Below are positions 9,408 through 18,800 of a stretch of 64,000 nucleotides of DNA, in pieces. Numbering within the stretch: the first letter of the stretch is position 1; each line of letters starts with the position of its first letter. The DNA comes from Streptomyces sp. CB02400. GTDB lineage: Bacteria; Actinomycetota; Actinomycetes; Streptomycetales; Streptomycetaceae. The DNA lies in the NCBI RefSeq assembly GCF_001905725.1, contig NZ_LIWB01000003.1, positions 62,001 through 126,000 on the forward strand, given 5' to 3'. The notes below the pieces were generated by a model, which was not told where the DNA came from, did not search any database, and saw only the letters and a program-made list of their open reading frames with translations. Made by a program: the position numbers and the translations under genes.

Positions 9408-10952
9408 ATGGATATGCACACTGTGGTGGTGGGGACGTCCGGCGTGACCGCGTCCGACGTGCTCGCCGTGGCGCGCGGCGGTGCCCGCGTCGAACTGTCC
9501 GCGGAGGCGGTGGCCGCCCTCACCGCGTCCCGCGGGATCGTGGACGCCCTGGCCGCCAAGCCGGACCCCGTGTACGGGGTGAGCACCGGCTTCGGCGCCC
9601 TGGCGACCCGGCACATCAGCCCCGAGCTCCGTGCCCAGTTGCAGCGCAACATCGTCCGCTCGCACGCCGCCGGGATGGGGCCGCGCGTGGAGCGGGAGGT
9701 CGTGCGGGCGCTGATGTTCCTGCGGCTGAAGACCGTCTGCTCCGGACGCACCGGTGTCCGGCCCGAGGTCGCGCAGACGATGGCCGACGTGCTGAACGCC
9801 GGGATCACCCCGGTCGTGCACGAGTACGGCTCCCTCGGCTGCTCCGGCGACCTCGCCCCGCTGTCCCACTGCGCCCTCGCGCTGATGGGCGAGGGGGAGG
9901 CGGAGGGCCCCGACGGCAGCGTGCGGCCGGCCGGTGAACTGCTCGCCGAGCACGGCATCCAGCCCGTCGAACTGCGCGAGAAGGAAGGGCTCGCCCTCCT
10001 CAACGGCACCGACGGCATGCTCGGCATGCTGGTCATGGCCCTCGCCGACCTGGACCTCCTGTACAAGTCCGCCGACGTCACGGCCGCCCTGAGCCTGGAG
10101 GCGCTGCTCGGCACCGACAAGGTGCTCGCCCCCGAGCTGCACGCCATCCGCCCGCACCCCGGCCAGGCCGCCAGCGCCGCCAACATGCTGGCCGTACTCA
10201 AGGGTTCGGGGCTGACGGGGCATCACCAGGACGACGCGCCCCGCGTCCAGGACGCCTACTCGGTGCGCTGCGCCCCGCAGGTCGCCGGCGCCGGACGGGA
10301 CACCCTGGCGCACGCCCGGCTGGTCGCCGAGCGCGAACTCGCGTCGGCCGTCGACAATCCGGTGGTGCTGCCCGACGGGCGGGTGGAGTCCAACGGCAAC
10401 TTCCACGGGGCCCCGGTCGCCTACGTGCTGGACTTCCTCGCCATCGCCGTCGCCGACCTCGCCTCCATCGCCGAGCGCCGCACCGACCGGCTGCTGGACA
10501 AGAACCGCAGCCACGGGCTGCCGCCCTTCCTCGCCGACGACGCCGGCGTGGACTCCGGGCTGATGATCGCCCAGTACACGCAGGCCGCCCTGGTCAGCGA
10601 GCTGAAGCGGCTCGCCGTACCGGCGTCGGCGGACTCCATCCCGTCCTCCGCGATGCAGGAGGACCACGTCTCCATGGGCTGGTCGGCGGCGCGGAAACTG
10701 CGTACGGCCGTCGACAACCTCACCCGGGTCGTCGCCGTCGAGCTGTACGCCGCCACCCGGGCCGTGGAACTGCGCGAGGGGCTGACCCCGGCGCCGGCCA
10801 CGAGGGCGGTCGTCACGGCCGTACGGGAGGCGGGTGTGGGCGGGCCCGGTGCGGACCGCTATCTCGCTCCCGACCTCGCGGCGGCGGACGCGTTCGTGCG
10901 GGACGGGCGGCTGGTCGCGGCCGTGGAGACGGTCACCGGACCGCTGAGCTGA
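9408..10952 (+). CDS. hutH: Histidine ammonia-lyase
   Basis: This 514-residue enzyme deaminates L-histidine to trans-urocanate, the first step of histidine use. YGVSTGFGALATRHI, the loop YGSLGCSGDLAPLSH, and SMGWSAARKLRTAVDNL are family hallmarks. The electrophilic MIO cofactor forms from three consecutive residues, here Cys145-Ser146-Gly147 where most family members have Ala-Ser-Gly; I recall the same Cys in other Streptomyces enzymes. ATG 9408 (MDMHTVVVG) is chosen by alignment and by the -10 spacing. The rest of the hut pathway is not adjacent, as is usual in this genus. Confidence 0.94.
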   Translation: MDMHTVVVGTSGVTASDVLAVARGGARVELSAEAVAALTASRGIVDALAAKPDPVYGVSTGFGALATRHISPELRAQLQRNIVRSHAAGMGPRVEREVVRALMFLRLKTVCSGRTGVRPEVAQTMADVLNAGITPVVHEYGSLGCSGDLAPLSHCALALMGEGEAEGPDGSVRPAGELLAEHGIQPVELREKEGLALLNGTDGMLGMLVMALADLDLLYKSADVTAALSLEALLGTDKVLAPELHAIRPHPGQAASAANMLAVLKGSGLTGHHQDDAPRVQDAYSVRCAPQVAGAGRDTLAHARLVAERELASAVDNPVVLPDGRVESNGNFHGAPVAYVLDFLAIAVADLASIAERRTDRLLDKNRSHGLPPFLADDAGVDSGLMIAQYTQAALVSELKRLAVPASADSIPSSAMQEDHVSMGWSAARKLRTAVDNLTRVVAVELYAATRAVELREGLTPAPATRAVVTAVREAGVGGPGADRYLAPDLAAADAFVRDGRLVAAVETVTGPLS

Positions 10953-10957
10953 ACCGT

Positions 10958-10990
10958 CCGGGGCCCGGTGGCCGTTCCGCCGGGCCCCGG
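10958..10990. terminator. Convergent terminator after hutH
   Basis: CCGGGGCCCGG (10958-10968) pairs with CCGGGCCCCGG (10980-10990). It lies between the hutH stop and the stop of the convergent gene at 10999, so it can serve both strands. Confidence 0.6.
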
Positions 10991-10998
10991 TGCATACG

Positions 10999-11313
10999 TC
11001 AGAGACCCAGCCGCTCCCGGCGCACCGAGTAGACGACGAAACCGGCGCCGAGGGCGAGGCAGGCCGTGCCGCCGGCGATGTACGGGGTGCTGTCGAAGCT
11101 GCCGGTGTCCGCGAGGCGGACGTCCTCGCCCCCGCCGCCGACGGACGTCGACACGACTCTCGCCTGCTGCGTGACCTGCGGAGACGGACTCGCCGAGACC
11201 GTGTCCGCCACCGGTGTGTTCGAGGTCGCGTTGGCGGACGGGACGAACCACAGGGCGCACAGCAGGGTGCCCGCGGCGGTGGCGGTCAGCAACGGACGGA
11301 GCGCGGAAGACAC
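10999..11313 (-). CDS. Small LAxTG-type sortase substrate
   Basis: The 104-residue precursor has an N-terminal signal peptide (TATAAGTLLCALWFVPSANA, cleavage near residue 29). A short Ser/Thr/Val-rich mature region follows. The C-terminal sorting signal is LADTG at about 67-71, followed by a hydrophobic segment ending YSVRRERLGL. LAxTG is the pentapeptide used by class E sortases in Streptomyces. The mature part, about 40 residues, is too short for a catalytic domain, so it may be a spacer or surface peptide. No sortase gene is in the window. A standard alternative is a simple C-terminal membrane anchor. Confidence 0.72.
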   Translation of the reverse strand: MSSALRPLLTATAAGTLLCALWFVPSANATSNTPVADTVSASPSPQVTQQARVVSTSVGGGGEDVRLADTGSFDSTPYIAGGTACLALGAGFVVYSVRRERLGL

Positions 11314-11422
11314 GGAATATCGATCCCCTTGTGGCGCTGGCGAATTGGCCGTGTGGGCAGATGTTAGTGAAAGTCGCGGGTCACAGGAAAGTCACGGGGG
11401 CCCGGGGCCGTACGCTCCGGGC

Positions 11423-11779
11423 ATGAGCACCCCAGAGACATCACGGTTTGTACGGATTCGCGTGGAACTCGTCCTCGAAATCGACGACGAGGAGGCGGTG
11501 ACCGGGGCCGCGCTGAGCAGGATCGCGGAGGACGGCGCCATGCCGGACGAGGAACGGGTACACGCCGAGAGCGCCGTGACGGAGGACACAGCGGAGGCCC
11601 TCGCCCAGCTCGTCGACCCGTTCGCCCTGCTCGGCGAAGTGCCGGGCGTGGAGCTGCTCCAGGCCTCCTGGAGCGGTGAGGAGATCGACTACGACCCCGA
11701 CTCGCCGGAGTGGGACCTCGACGAGGACGATGACGACGGGCCCCACGACGACGAGGACGGGGCGGACCGGGCCGGCTGA
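11423..11779 (+). CDS. Conserved acidic hypothetical protein
   Basis: The 118-residue protein is very acidic, ends in an Asp/Glu-rich tail (residues about 95-115), and has no signal peptide or TM segment. It has the look of the conserved streptomycete hypothetical next to hutH. TACGCT at 11411-11416 is 6 nt before ATG 11423 with no ribosome-binding site, so the message is probably leaderless. No domain or catalytic motif is recognisable. Confidence 0.75.
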   Translation: MSTPETSRFVRIRVELVLEIDDEEAVTGAALSRIAEDGAMPDEERVHAESAVTEDTAEALAQLVDPFALLGEVPGVELLQASWSGEEIDYDPDSPEWDLDEDDDDGPHDDEDGADRAG

Positions 11780-11798
11780 GGCGTTTTGGGGAAATCGT

Positions 11799-11827
11799 GA
11801 CCCCGGGCGGCAACCGCCACCGGGGTC
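11799..11827 (+). terminator. Terminator hairpin after the acidic protein gene
   Basis: GACCCCGG (11799-11806) pairs with CCGGGGTC (11820-11827), and inside it GCGG (11807-11810) pairs with CCGC (11814-11817). It starts 20 nt after the stop codon. Confidence 0.55.
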
Positions 11828-12018
11828 CTGTCGTCTCAAGCGACGGAGCGCCGACCGGAAACCCTCGCCGCCCGTCGACGGACGTGGCGAGCCCCACACT
11901 CGCGGGCCGTGGGGAACGGGAGGGCGCGGTCGTAGCGTTGAAGGTTGTGGACGAGGTCCCTCACCTTCGCGGCGAGGCCTCGTGGGGTTGGGATTCGGCA
12001 ACGATGGAGAAGCGTGTG

Positions 12019-13269
12019 ATGACGGTCGGTAAGCGGCGCAGGGGTCTGGCGGCTGCGTCCGCCCTGCTCGGCGGAGTGCTGGTGCTCTCGGCGTGTTCCG
12101 GTGGTGACGACAGTGCCTCGGGCGACAGCGACAAGGGCGGTTCACAGGCCCAGGTCGACGAGGCGGCGGCGAAGAAGTCCTCCGAGGCGCAGATCGAGAT
12201 CACGCCGAAGGACGGTTCCGACAACGCCTCCATCAACAACTCCGCCGCCGTGACCGTGGCCAAGGGCACGCTCACCGAGGTGAAGATGACCACCGGCGAC
12301 GGCACCGCCGTCGCCGGTGAGATATCCGCCGACAAGAAGAGCTGGAAGCCCAGCGCCCAGCTCGAGCGCGCCACCACCTACAAGCTGTCGGTCGTCGCCG
12401 AGGACTCCGAGGGCCGCGCCGCCCACGAGAACGCCTCGTTCACCACGGTCGCCCCGGACAACAGCTTCATCGGCACCTTCACCCCGGACGACGGCACCAC
12501 CGTCGGCGTCGGTATGCCGGTCTCGATCAAATTCGACAAGGCGATCACCAACAAGGCCGAGGTGCAGAAGGGCGTCACCGTCACCAGCAGCAGCGGCCAG
12601 GAGGTCGCCTGTCACTGGTTCAACGCCAACCGCATGGACTGCCGGCCCGACGAGTACTGGCAGGAGGAGTCCACCGTCACGCTGAAGCTGGCCCTCGACG
12701 GGGTCGAGGGCGCCGAGGGCGTCTACGGTGTCCAGCAGAAGACGGTCACCTTCAAGATCGGCCGCAACCAGGTGACGTACGTCGACGCCAAGACCAAGCA
12801 GATGAAGGTCACGCAGGACGGCAAGACCGTTCGCACCATCCCGATCTCCGCCGGGGCGCCCGAGACCAAGACCTACGAGGGTCAGATGGTGATCTCCGAG
12901 AAGTTCAAGGAGACCCGGATGAACGGCGCGACGGTCGGCTTCACCGACGCCGACGGCAAGGGCGAGTACGACATCGACGACGTGCCGCACGCCATGCGGC
13001 TGAGCACCTCCGGCACCTTCATCCACGGCAACTACTGGGGCGCCAAGTCCATCTTCGGCAGCGCCAACACCAGCCACGGCTGCGTGGGCCTGTCCGACAC
13101 CAAGGGCGCGAACGACCCGAGCACGCCGGGCGCCTGGTTCTACGACAACTCGATCATCGGCGACGTGGTCGTCGTCCAGAACACCGGCGACAAGACCATC
13201 GCCCCGGACAACGGCCTCAACGGCTGGAACATGAGCTGGGAGCAGTGGAAGGCGGGCTCGGCGGTCTGA
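12019..13269 (+). CDS. L,D-transpeptidase lipoprotein
   Basis: The 416-residue exported enzyme should form 3-3 cross-links in peptidoglycan or attach proteins to it. A lipobox, VLVLSACSG, follows a basic signal peptide and marks it as a lipoprotein. Two Ig-like domains (about 45-240) precede the YkuD catalytic domain, where HGNYWGAKS and SHGCVGL hold the catalytic His and Cys355. The layout matches mycobacterial LdtMt2-type enzymes. ATG 12019 has GGAGAAG six nt upstream; ATG 12004 is an alternative. The adjacent ABC pair may also serve the envelope. Confidence 0.92.
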   Translation: MTVGKRRRGLAAASALLGGVLVLSACSGGDDSASGDSDKGGSQAQVDEAAAKKSSEAQIEITPKDGSDNASINNSAAVTVAKGTLTEVKMTTGDGTAVAGEISADKKSWKPSAQLERATTYKLSVVAEDSEGRAAHENASFTTVAPDNSFIGTFTPDDGTTVGVGMPVSIKFDKAITNKAEVQKGVTVTSSSGQEVACHWFNANRMDCRPDEYWQEESTVTLKLALDGVEGAEGVYGVQQKTVTFKIGRNQVTYVDAKTKQMKVTQDGKTVRTIPISAGAPETKTYEGQMVISEKFKETRMNGATVGFTDADGKGEYDIDDVPHAMRLSTSGTFIHGNYWGAKSIFGSANTSHGCVGLSDTKGANDPSTPGAWFYDNSIIGDVVVVQNTGDKTIAPDNGLNGWNMSWEQWKAGSAV

Positions 13270-13307
13270 CGCCGGCCGCGCACGCGGCGCCCCGTCCCAC
13301 CACCTGA

Positions 13308-13353
13308 CCGATGCCGCCGTCCGCCCCTCACGGGGAGCGGGCGGCGGCATCGG
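13308..13353 (+). terminator. Strong terminator after the L,D-transpeptidase gene
   Basis: CCGATGCCGCCG (13308-13319) pairs with CGGCGGCATCGG (13342-13353), and the stem extends inward with CCGCCCC against GGGG-GCGG around a TCAC loop. A pyrimidine tract TCTTCTTCT follows directly. Confidence 0.75.
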
Positions 13354-13370
13354 TCTTCTTCTCATGGGGC

Positions 13371-13414
13371 TCTTATGGAGCGCTTATCGCTTCATCACCC
13401 ACCGTCCCTAGCTT
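13371..13414 (+). promoter_or_regulatory. Promoter with 11-bp direct repeats before the ABC pair
   Basis: CTTATGGAG and CTTATCGCT repeat with TTAT cores at 13373 and 13384, exactly 11 bp apart, the spacing of OmpR/PhoB-family response-regulator half-sites. They lie about 30-50 bp upstream of the ATG at 13421. TAGCTT at 13409-13414 is 6 nt before that ATG, so transcription probably starts at the start codon. Confidence 0.45.
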
Positions 13415-13420
13415 GCGGCC

Positions 13421-14902
13421 ATGTTCTTCACCTACCTGAGGCGCGAACTGCGCCGCCGCAGAAAGGCGGCCCTCGTCGTCGCCTCCGGGCTCGCGCTCGG
13501 CATCGCGCTGGTCATCGTGGTCAACTCCGTGTCCTCCGGCATGAGCAAGGCGCAGGAGAAGGTCCTGGAGTCCCTGTACGGGCTCGGCACGGACATGACG
13601 GTCACCAAGGCCGCGGAGGCCCAGTCCGGGACCAGCGGCGAACGCCCCCGGTTCCGGTTCGACGCCCAGGACGACGGCTCCGGCGAGGAGCAGAGCAGCG
13701 ACCGCGTCATGGTGCAGGGCTTCCAGACCCTGGCGAGCTCCACCGTGACAGAGGTCGGCGAGCAGGACGGCGTCGCCGACGCGGTGGGCGGACTGAGCCT
13801 CCAAGTCATGAAGGTGAGCGGTGAGTTCACCCGGGGCCAGTTCCAGCAGGACGGCCAGGGCGGCCAGGGTGCTGAGGGCGGCCAGGGCGGTCCCGGTGGC
13901 GGCCAGTCCTCCCCGCAGGGCCGGGTCGAGGGCGGCGGCGCCGACTTCGACGTCAACAGCTACTCCGTCTACGGCACCGACGTCACCGAGCCCGCCCTCG
14001 GCCCGCTGACCTCCTCCGAGATCACCGACGGACGCACCTTCAAGACGACCGAGACCGATGCGAAGGTCGCCGTCGTCGACTCCGCCTACGCCAAGGAGAA
14101 GGAGCTCGAGACCGGTGACACCGTCACGGTCAAGGGCACCGAGTACAAGGTCATCGGCATCGCCACCGCCACCAGCGGGGACGCCGCGGCCAACCTCTAC
14201 CTGCCGTTGAAGCAGGCGCAGGCCCTAGCCGACGCCAAGGACAAGGTCACCACGATCTACGTCCAGGCGACCGACTCCCAGCAGATCGACAGCGTCAAGT
14301 CCGGGATCCAGAAGAACATCTCCGGTACGACCGTCACGACCTCCGCCGACCTCGCGGACACCGTCTCCGGCTCCCTTTCCACCGCCTCCTCGCTCGCCGC
14401 CGGCGTCGGCAAGTGGCTGTCGGTCGTGGTGCTCGTGGCCGCGTTCCTCGTCGCCGGTCTGCTCACCTCCTCCGCCGTCTCCCGCCGGGTGCGCGAGTTC
14501 GGCACCCTCAAGGCGCTGGGCTGGAAGTCCGGCCGGGTGACCCGGCAGGTGGTCGGCGAGTCCATGGTCCAGGGCCTGATCGGCGGCGCCCTCGGCATCG
14601 CGCTCGGCCTGGCGGGCGCGTACGCCGTCACCGCCGTCAGCCCCACCCTGCAGGCCCAGCTCGGCGGCGGCAGCGGTGGCGGTGGCGGCATGGGCGGACC
14701 CGGCGGTGGCGGCGGCATGGGCGGCCCCGGCCGGCAGGCCGCCGCCAAGACCCTCGACGTCGCGCTCACCGCGCCGGTCAGCCTCACCACCCTCGCCCTC
14801 GCGGTCGGCCTCGCCGTGGCCGGCGGTCTCGTCGCCGGCGCCTTCGGCGGCTGGCGCGCCTCCCGGCTGCGGCCGGCCGACGCGCTCCGCCGCGTCGAGT
14901 AG
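13421..14902 (+). CDS. FtsX/MacB-type ABC transporter permease
   Basis: The 493-residue membrane protein has one N-terminal TM segment (about 15-36), a large extracytoplasmic domain (about 40-325), and three C-terminal TM segments (about 330-355, 385-410, 455-480), the MacB/FtsX layout. Such systems work as mechanotransmission or export machines and not as importers. Two low-complexity insertions stand out: a Gln/Gly-rich tract near residue 145 and a Gly-rich tract between the last TM segments (about 415-440). It is cotranscribed with the ATPase gene 79 nt downstream. The presumed leaderless start and response-regulator-like repeats suggest two-component control. Confidence 0.88.
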   Translation: MFFTYLRRELRRRRKAALVVASGLALGIALVIVVNSVSSGMSKAQEKVLESLYGLGTDMTVTKAAEAQSGTSGERPRFRFDAQDDGSGEEQSSDRVMVQGFQTLASSTVTEVGEQDGVADAVGGLSLQVMKVSGEFTRGQFQQDGQGGQGAEGGQGGPGGGQSSPQGRVEGGGADFDVNSYSVYGTDVTEPALGPLTSSEITDGRTFKTTETDAKVAVVDSAYAKEKELETGDTVTVKGTEYKVIGIATATSGDAAANLYLPLKQAQALADAKDKVTTIYVQATDSQQIDSVKSGIQKNISGTTVTTSADLADTVSGSLSTASSLAAGVGKWLSVVVLVAAFLVAGLLTSSAVSRRVREFGTLKALGWKSGRVTRQVVGESMVQGLIGGALGIALGLAGAYAVTAVSPTLQAQLGGGSGGGGGMGGPGGGGGMGGPGRQAAAKTLDVALTAPVSLTTLALAVGLAVAGGLVAGAFGGWRASRLRPADALRRVE

Positions 14903-14981
14903 CACCCACCCGGCACCGGCAACCGGGGCCCGCCCGCAGTGGACGGGCCCCCACCCCCGTACGCGATCCAGGAGCAGACCC

Positions 14982-15665
14982 ATGTACGAACTCAGAGGCG
15001 TCACCCGGCGCTACACACGCGGCAAGGAGACCGTCAACGCCCTCGACGGAATCGACCTGACCATCCCCGACGGCGACCGGCTCGTCATCCAGGGCCCCAC
15101 CGGCGGCGGCAAGTCCACGCTGCTGCAGATGCTCGGCGGCCTCGACCGGCCCACCTCCGGCGAGATCGTCCTCGACGGCACCGACCTGGCCAAGCTGCCC
15201 GAGGCCCGGCTCACCCGGGTCCGCAGCGAGAACATCGGCTTCGTCTTCCAGTCGTTCAACCTGATCCCCACGCTCACCGCGCAGGAGAACGTCGAGACCG
15301 CGCTCGTCCCGCTCGGCGTGAAGGCCAAGGAGCGCCGGGAGAAGGCCGCCGAGGCGCTGGCGTCGGTCGGTCTGGGCGAGCGGCTGGGCCATCTGCCCAG
15401 CGAGATGTCCGGCGGCCAGCAGCAGCGCGTGGCCATCGCGCGGGCGCTGGTGAAGGAGCCGAAGGTGCTGCTCGCCGACGAACCCACCGGAAACCTCGAC
15501 GAGTCGATGCGCGACGAGATCATGGACGTACTCATCCGCATGTGGAAGGAGCTGGGGCTGACCTTCGTCATGGTCACCCACGACTCGGCCATCGCGAAGG
15601 CGGCCCCGCGCCTGGCGACGATCCGCAAGGGGCGGATCACCGTGAAGGAGAACACGAAAGCCTGA
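14982..15665 (+). CDS. ABC transporter ATP-binding protein (LolD/MacB class)
   Basis: The 227-residue ATPase has Walker A GPTGGGKST, Q-loop FVFQSFNLIPT, signature MSGGQQQRVAIARAL, Walker B VLLADEPTGNLD and H-loop MVTHD. The spacing is that of the LolD/MacB/FtsE group, which pairs with the permease encoded just upstream. An AGGAG ribosome-binding site lies 8-12 nt before the ATG. Together the two genes form a complete half-transporter that would dimerise. The substrate or envelope target cannot be read from sequence. Confidence 0.93.
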   Translation: MYELRGVTRRYTRGKETVNALDGIDLTIPDGDRLVIQGPTGGGKSTLLQMLGGLDRPTSGEIVLDGTDLAKLPEARLTRVRSENIGFVFQSFNLIPTLTAQENVETALVPLGVKAKERREKAAEALASVGLGERLGHLPSEMSGGQQQRVAIARALVKEPKVLLADEPTGNLDESMRDEIMDVLIRMWKELGLTFVMVTHDSAIAKAAPRLATIRKGRITVKENTKA

Positions 15666-15874
15666 CCGGAAGGGCGTCAACCGCGCGGTTGTGTAACGGA
15701 GTTCCGGCAGTGGCGTTACAGCCACCCGGCGACTTCCGCACCCTTCCCGGCGTCCCTTGAGGTGCTTGATCACCCCTCGGCATACTGCGAGATCCGGGGG
15801 GTGCGCGCATGCGTACGAGACCACCCCCGGCCGGGTGACACCGAGTTCACCCGGCGATCTCGCTAGGGGGAACC

Positions 15875-18800
15875 TTGCGCAGACAAGTGAAGAGGGCGTG
15901 CGCGGCCACGGTCGCCACGGCGACCGCCGTGGCGCTCGCGGCGGGCATGGCCGGCCCGGCGTCGGCCGACGGGGAGCGCACGACCGCCGCCTCCTCGACG
16001 GGGGCGTCCGCGGTGAAGTCCAAGCACCGGATCACGCTGATCACGGGGGACCGGGTCGCCGTGGACGCCAAGGGCCGCGTGGTCGGCCTGGAGCGGGCCG
16101 AGGGCCGGGAGCACATACCCGTGCAGGTCCGCCGCACCGGCGGACACACCCTCGTGCTGCCGGCCGACGCCGCCCGGCTGGTCGCGAGCGGCAAGCTGGA
16201 CCAGCGGCTGTTCGACGTCACCGAACTGAACGGAGCCACGACCCGCGGCTCCCAGAAGCGGGGCCTGAAGGTCATCGTCGGCTACAAGGGCGGCGCACAG
16301 GCCGCCAAGGCCGACGTCCGTGACGCGGGCACGGTCCGCCGGACCCTGAAGTCCCTGAACGCGGACGCGGTGCAGACCCCGCACGAGGACACGCCCGAGC
16401 TGTGGGACGCCCTCACCGACGGCGACCGTACCGCCTCCGGCATCGCCCACGTCTGGCTCGACGGAGTCCGTAAGGCCTCCCTCGACACGTCGGTGGCGCA
16501 GATCGGCACCCCGAAGGCCTGGGCGGCCGGCTACGACGGCAAGGGCGTGAAGATCGCCGTCCTCGACACCGGCGTCGACGCCACCCACCCGGACCTCAAG
16601 GGCCAGGTGACCGCGTCCAAGAACTTCACCTCCGCGGACAGCGCCGGCGACAAGGTCGGCCACGGCACCCATGTCGCCTCCATCGCGGCCGGTACGGGCG
16701 CCCGGTCCAAGGGCAAGTACAAGGGTGTCGCGCCCGGCGCCACGATCCTCAACGGCAAGGTCCTCGACGACGCCGGCTTCGGTGACGACTCCGGCATCCT
16801 CGCCGGCATGGAGTGGGCGGCCGCGCAGGGCGCCGACATCGTCAACATGAGCCTGGGCGGCGGGGACACGCCCGAGGTGGATCCGCTGGAGGCGGCGGTC
16901 AACAAGCTCTCCGCCGAGAAGGGCGTTTTGTTCGCCATCGCGGCCGGCAACGAGGGCCCGCAGTCGATCGGTTCGCCCGGCAGCGCGGACGCCGCCCTCA
17001 CCGTCGGCGCCGTCGACGACAAGGACGCGCTCGCCGACTTCTCCTCCACCGGCCCGCGCGTCGGCGACGGCGCCATCAAGCCGGACGTCACCGCTCCCGG
17101 CGTCGACATCACGGCCGCCTCGGCGAAGGGCAACGCCATCGCCGAGGAGGTCGGCGAGAAGCCGGCCGGGTACATGACCATCTCCGGTACGTCGATGGCG
17201 ACCCCGCACGTCGCGGGCGCGGCGGCGATCCTCAAGCAGCAGCACCCCGAGTGGACCTCGGCGGAGCTGAAGGGCGCGCTCACCGGCTCCACCAAGGGCG
17301 GTAAGTACACGCCGTTCGAGCAGGGTTCGGGCCGCGTCCAGGTCGACCAGGCGGTCAAGCAGACCGTGATCGCCGACCCGGTGTCGCTGAGCTTCGGCGT
17401 CCAGCAGTGGCCGCACACCGACGACAAGCCCGTCACCAAGCAGCTCACCTACCGCAACCTCGGCACCCAGGACGTCACCCTCGAGCTGACGTCGACCGCC
17501 ACGAACCCCAAGGGCAAGGCGGCCCCGGCCGGCTTCTTCACCCTGGGCGCCACGACGGTCACGGTCCCCGCGGGCGGCAAGGCCTCCGTGGACGTCACCG
17601 TCGACACGAAGCTCGGCGGCACGACCGACGGCGCGTACTCGGCGTACGTGGTCGCCACCGGCGGCGGGCAGACCGTACGCACGGCCGCCGCGGTGCAGCG
17701 CGAGGTCGAGTCGTACGACGTGACGCTGAAGTTCCTCGACCGCGCGGGCAAGCCGGCCGCCAACTACGTCGCCGGCCTGAACGGCGTCTCCGGCCTCGGC
17801 ACCGACCGGTGGTACCAGCCCTACGACGCCGACGGCACCGTCACCGTCCGCGTACCCAGGGGCGGTTACGTCCTGGACACCAGCATCCTCGTCGGCTCCG
17901 ACCCGGAGACGTACAAGGGCGCCGACTGGATCGCCCAGCCCAAGCTGGACGTCACCAAGAACACCACGATCACCCTGGACGCCCGCAAGGCCAAGCCGGT
18001 GAAGATCACCGTGCCGGCCAAGGGGGTCAAGCCGGAGTTCGCCTCCGCCGACTACACCGTCGAGACGAACGACTCCTCCTACGGCTTCGGCTGGTGGCTG
18101 GACTCGTACGACAACTTCCGCTCCGCCCACCTCGGCCCGCAGATCACCGACGGCTCGCTGAGCCAGCAGTGGGACGCCCACTTCAGCAAGGGCGCCAAGG
18201 AGCAGTACAGCACCGTCACCGGCGCCAAGGTGAAGAACCTCGCCACCGGATACACCCGGAACTACAAGGCCGGCGAACTCGCCACGGTAAAGGTCGGCAT
18301 GGGCGCCGCGGCGAGCGGCAAGAAGGGCACCGTCAGCCCCGCGGGCTGGCTGCCCGGTGGCAGCGGAGCCTCCTCGTTCGGCAACGAGCAGAGCCTGCCC
18401 GGCACCCGCACGCTGCACCTTTCCACCGTGGCCGGGGTGAAGTGGGACCTCGACTTCGAGCAGATGGGCGGTGTCGACGCGGACGGCTGGCCCGTCTCCG
18501 AGGCCAGGTACGTCATCGGTTACGCGAAGGGCTACAAGGGCGGCAAGACGTACGCGGAGACCGTGAACACGGCCGTCTTCGGGCCGCGCCTCACCTCCGA
18601 CTACGGCGTCTTCCGTGACGGCAACAGCATCTCCGGGCTGATCCCGCTGTTCGCCGACGGCAAGGGCCACGACGGCTCCTCGGTGTTCACCTCCGTCACC
18701 ACCAGCCTCTACCGCAACGGCAAGAAGGTCGGCTCGAACGACGACCCGCTGTTCGGCGAGAAGGAGTTCAAGGTCCCGGCCGGGGACGCCTCCTACAAGC

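Noticed and set aside
15755-15874. An upstream regulatory gene for the subtilase
   Set aside because: Only short frames lacking start signals are present between the ATPase gene and the TTG start.
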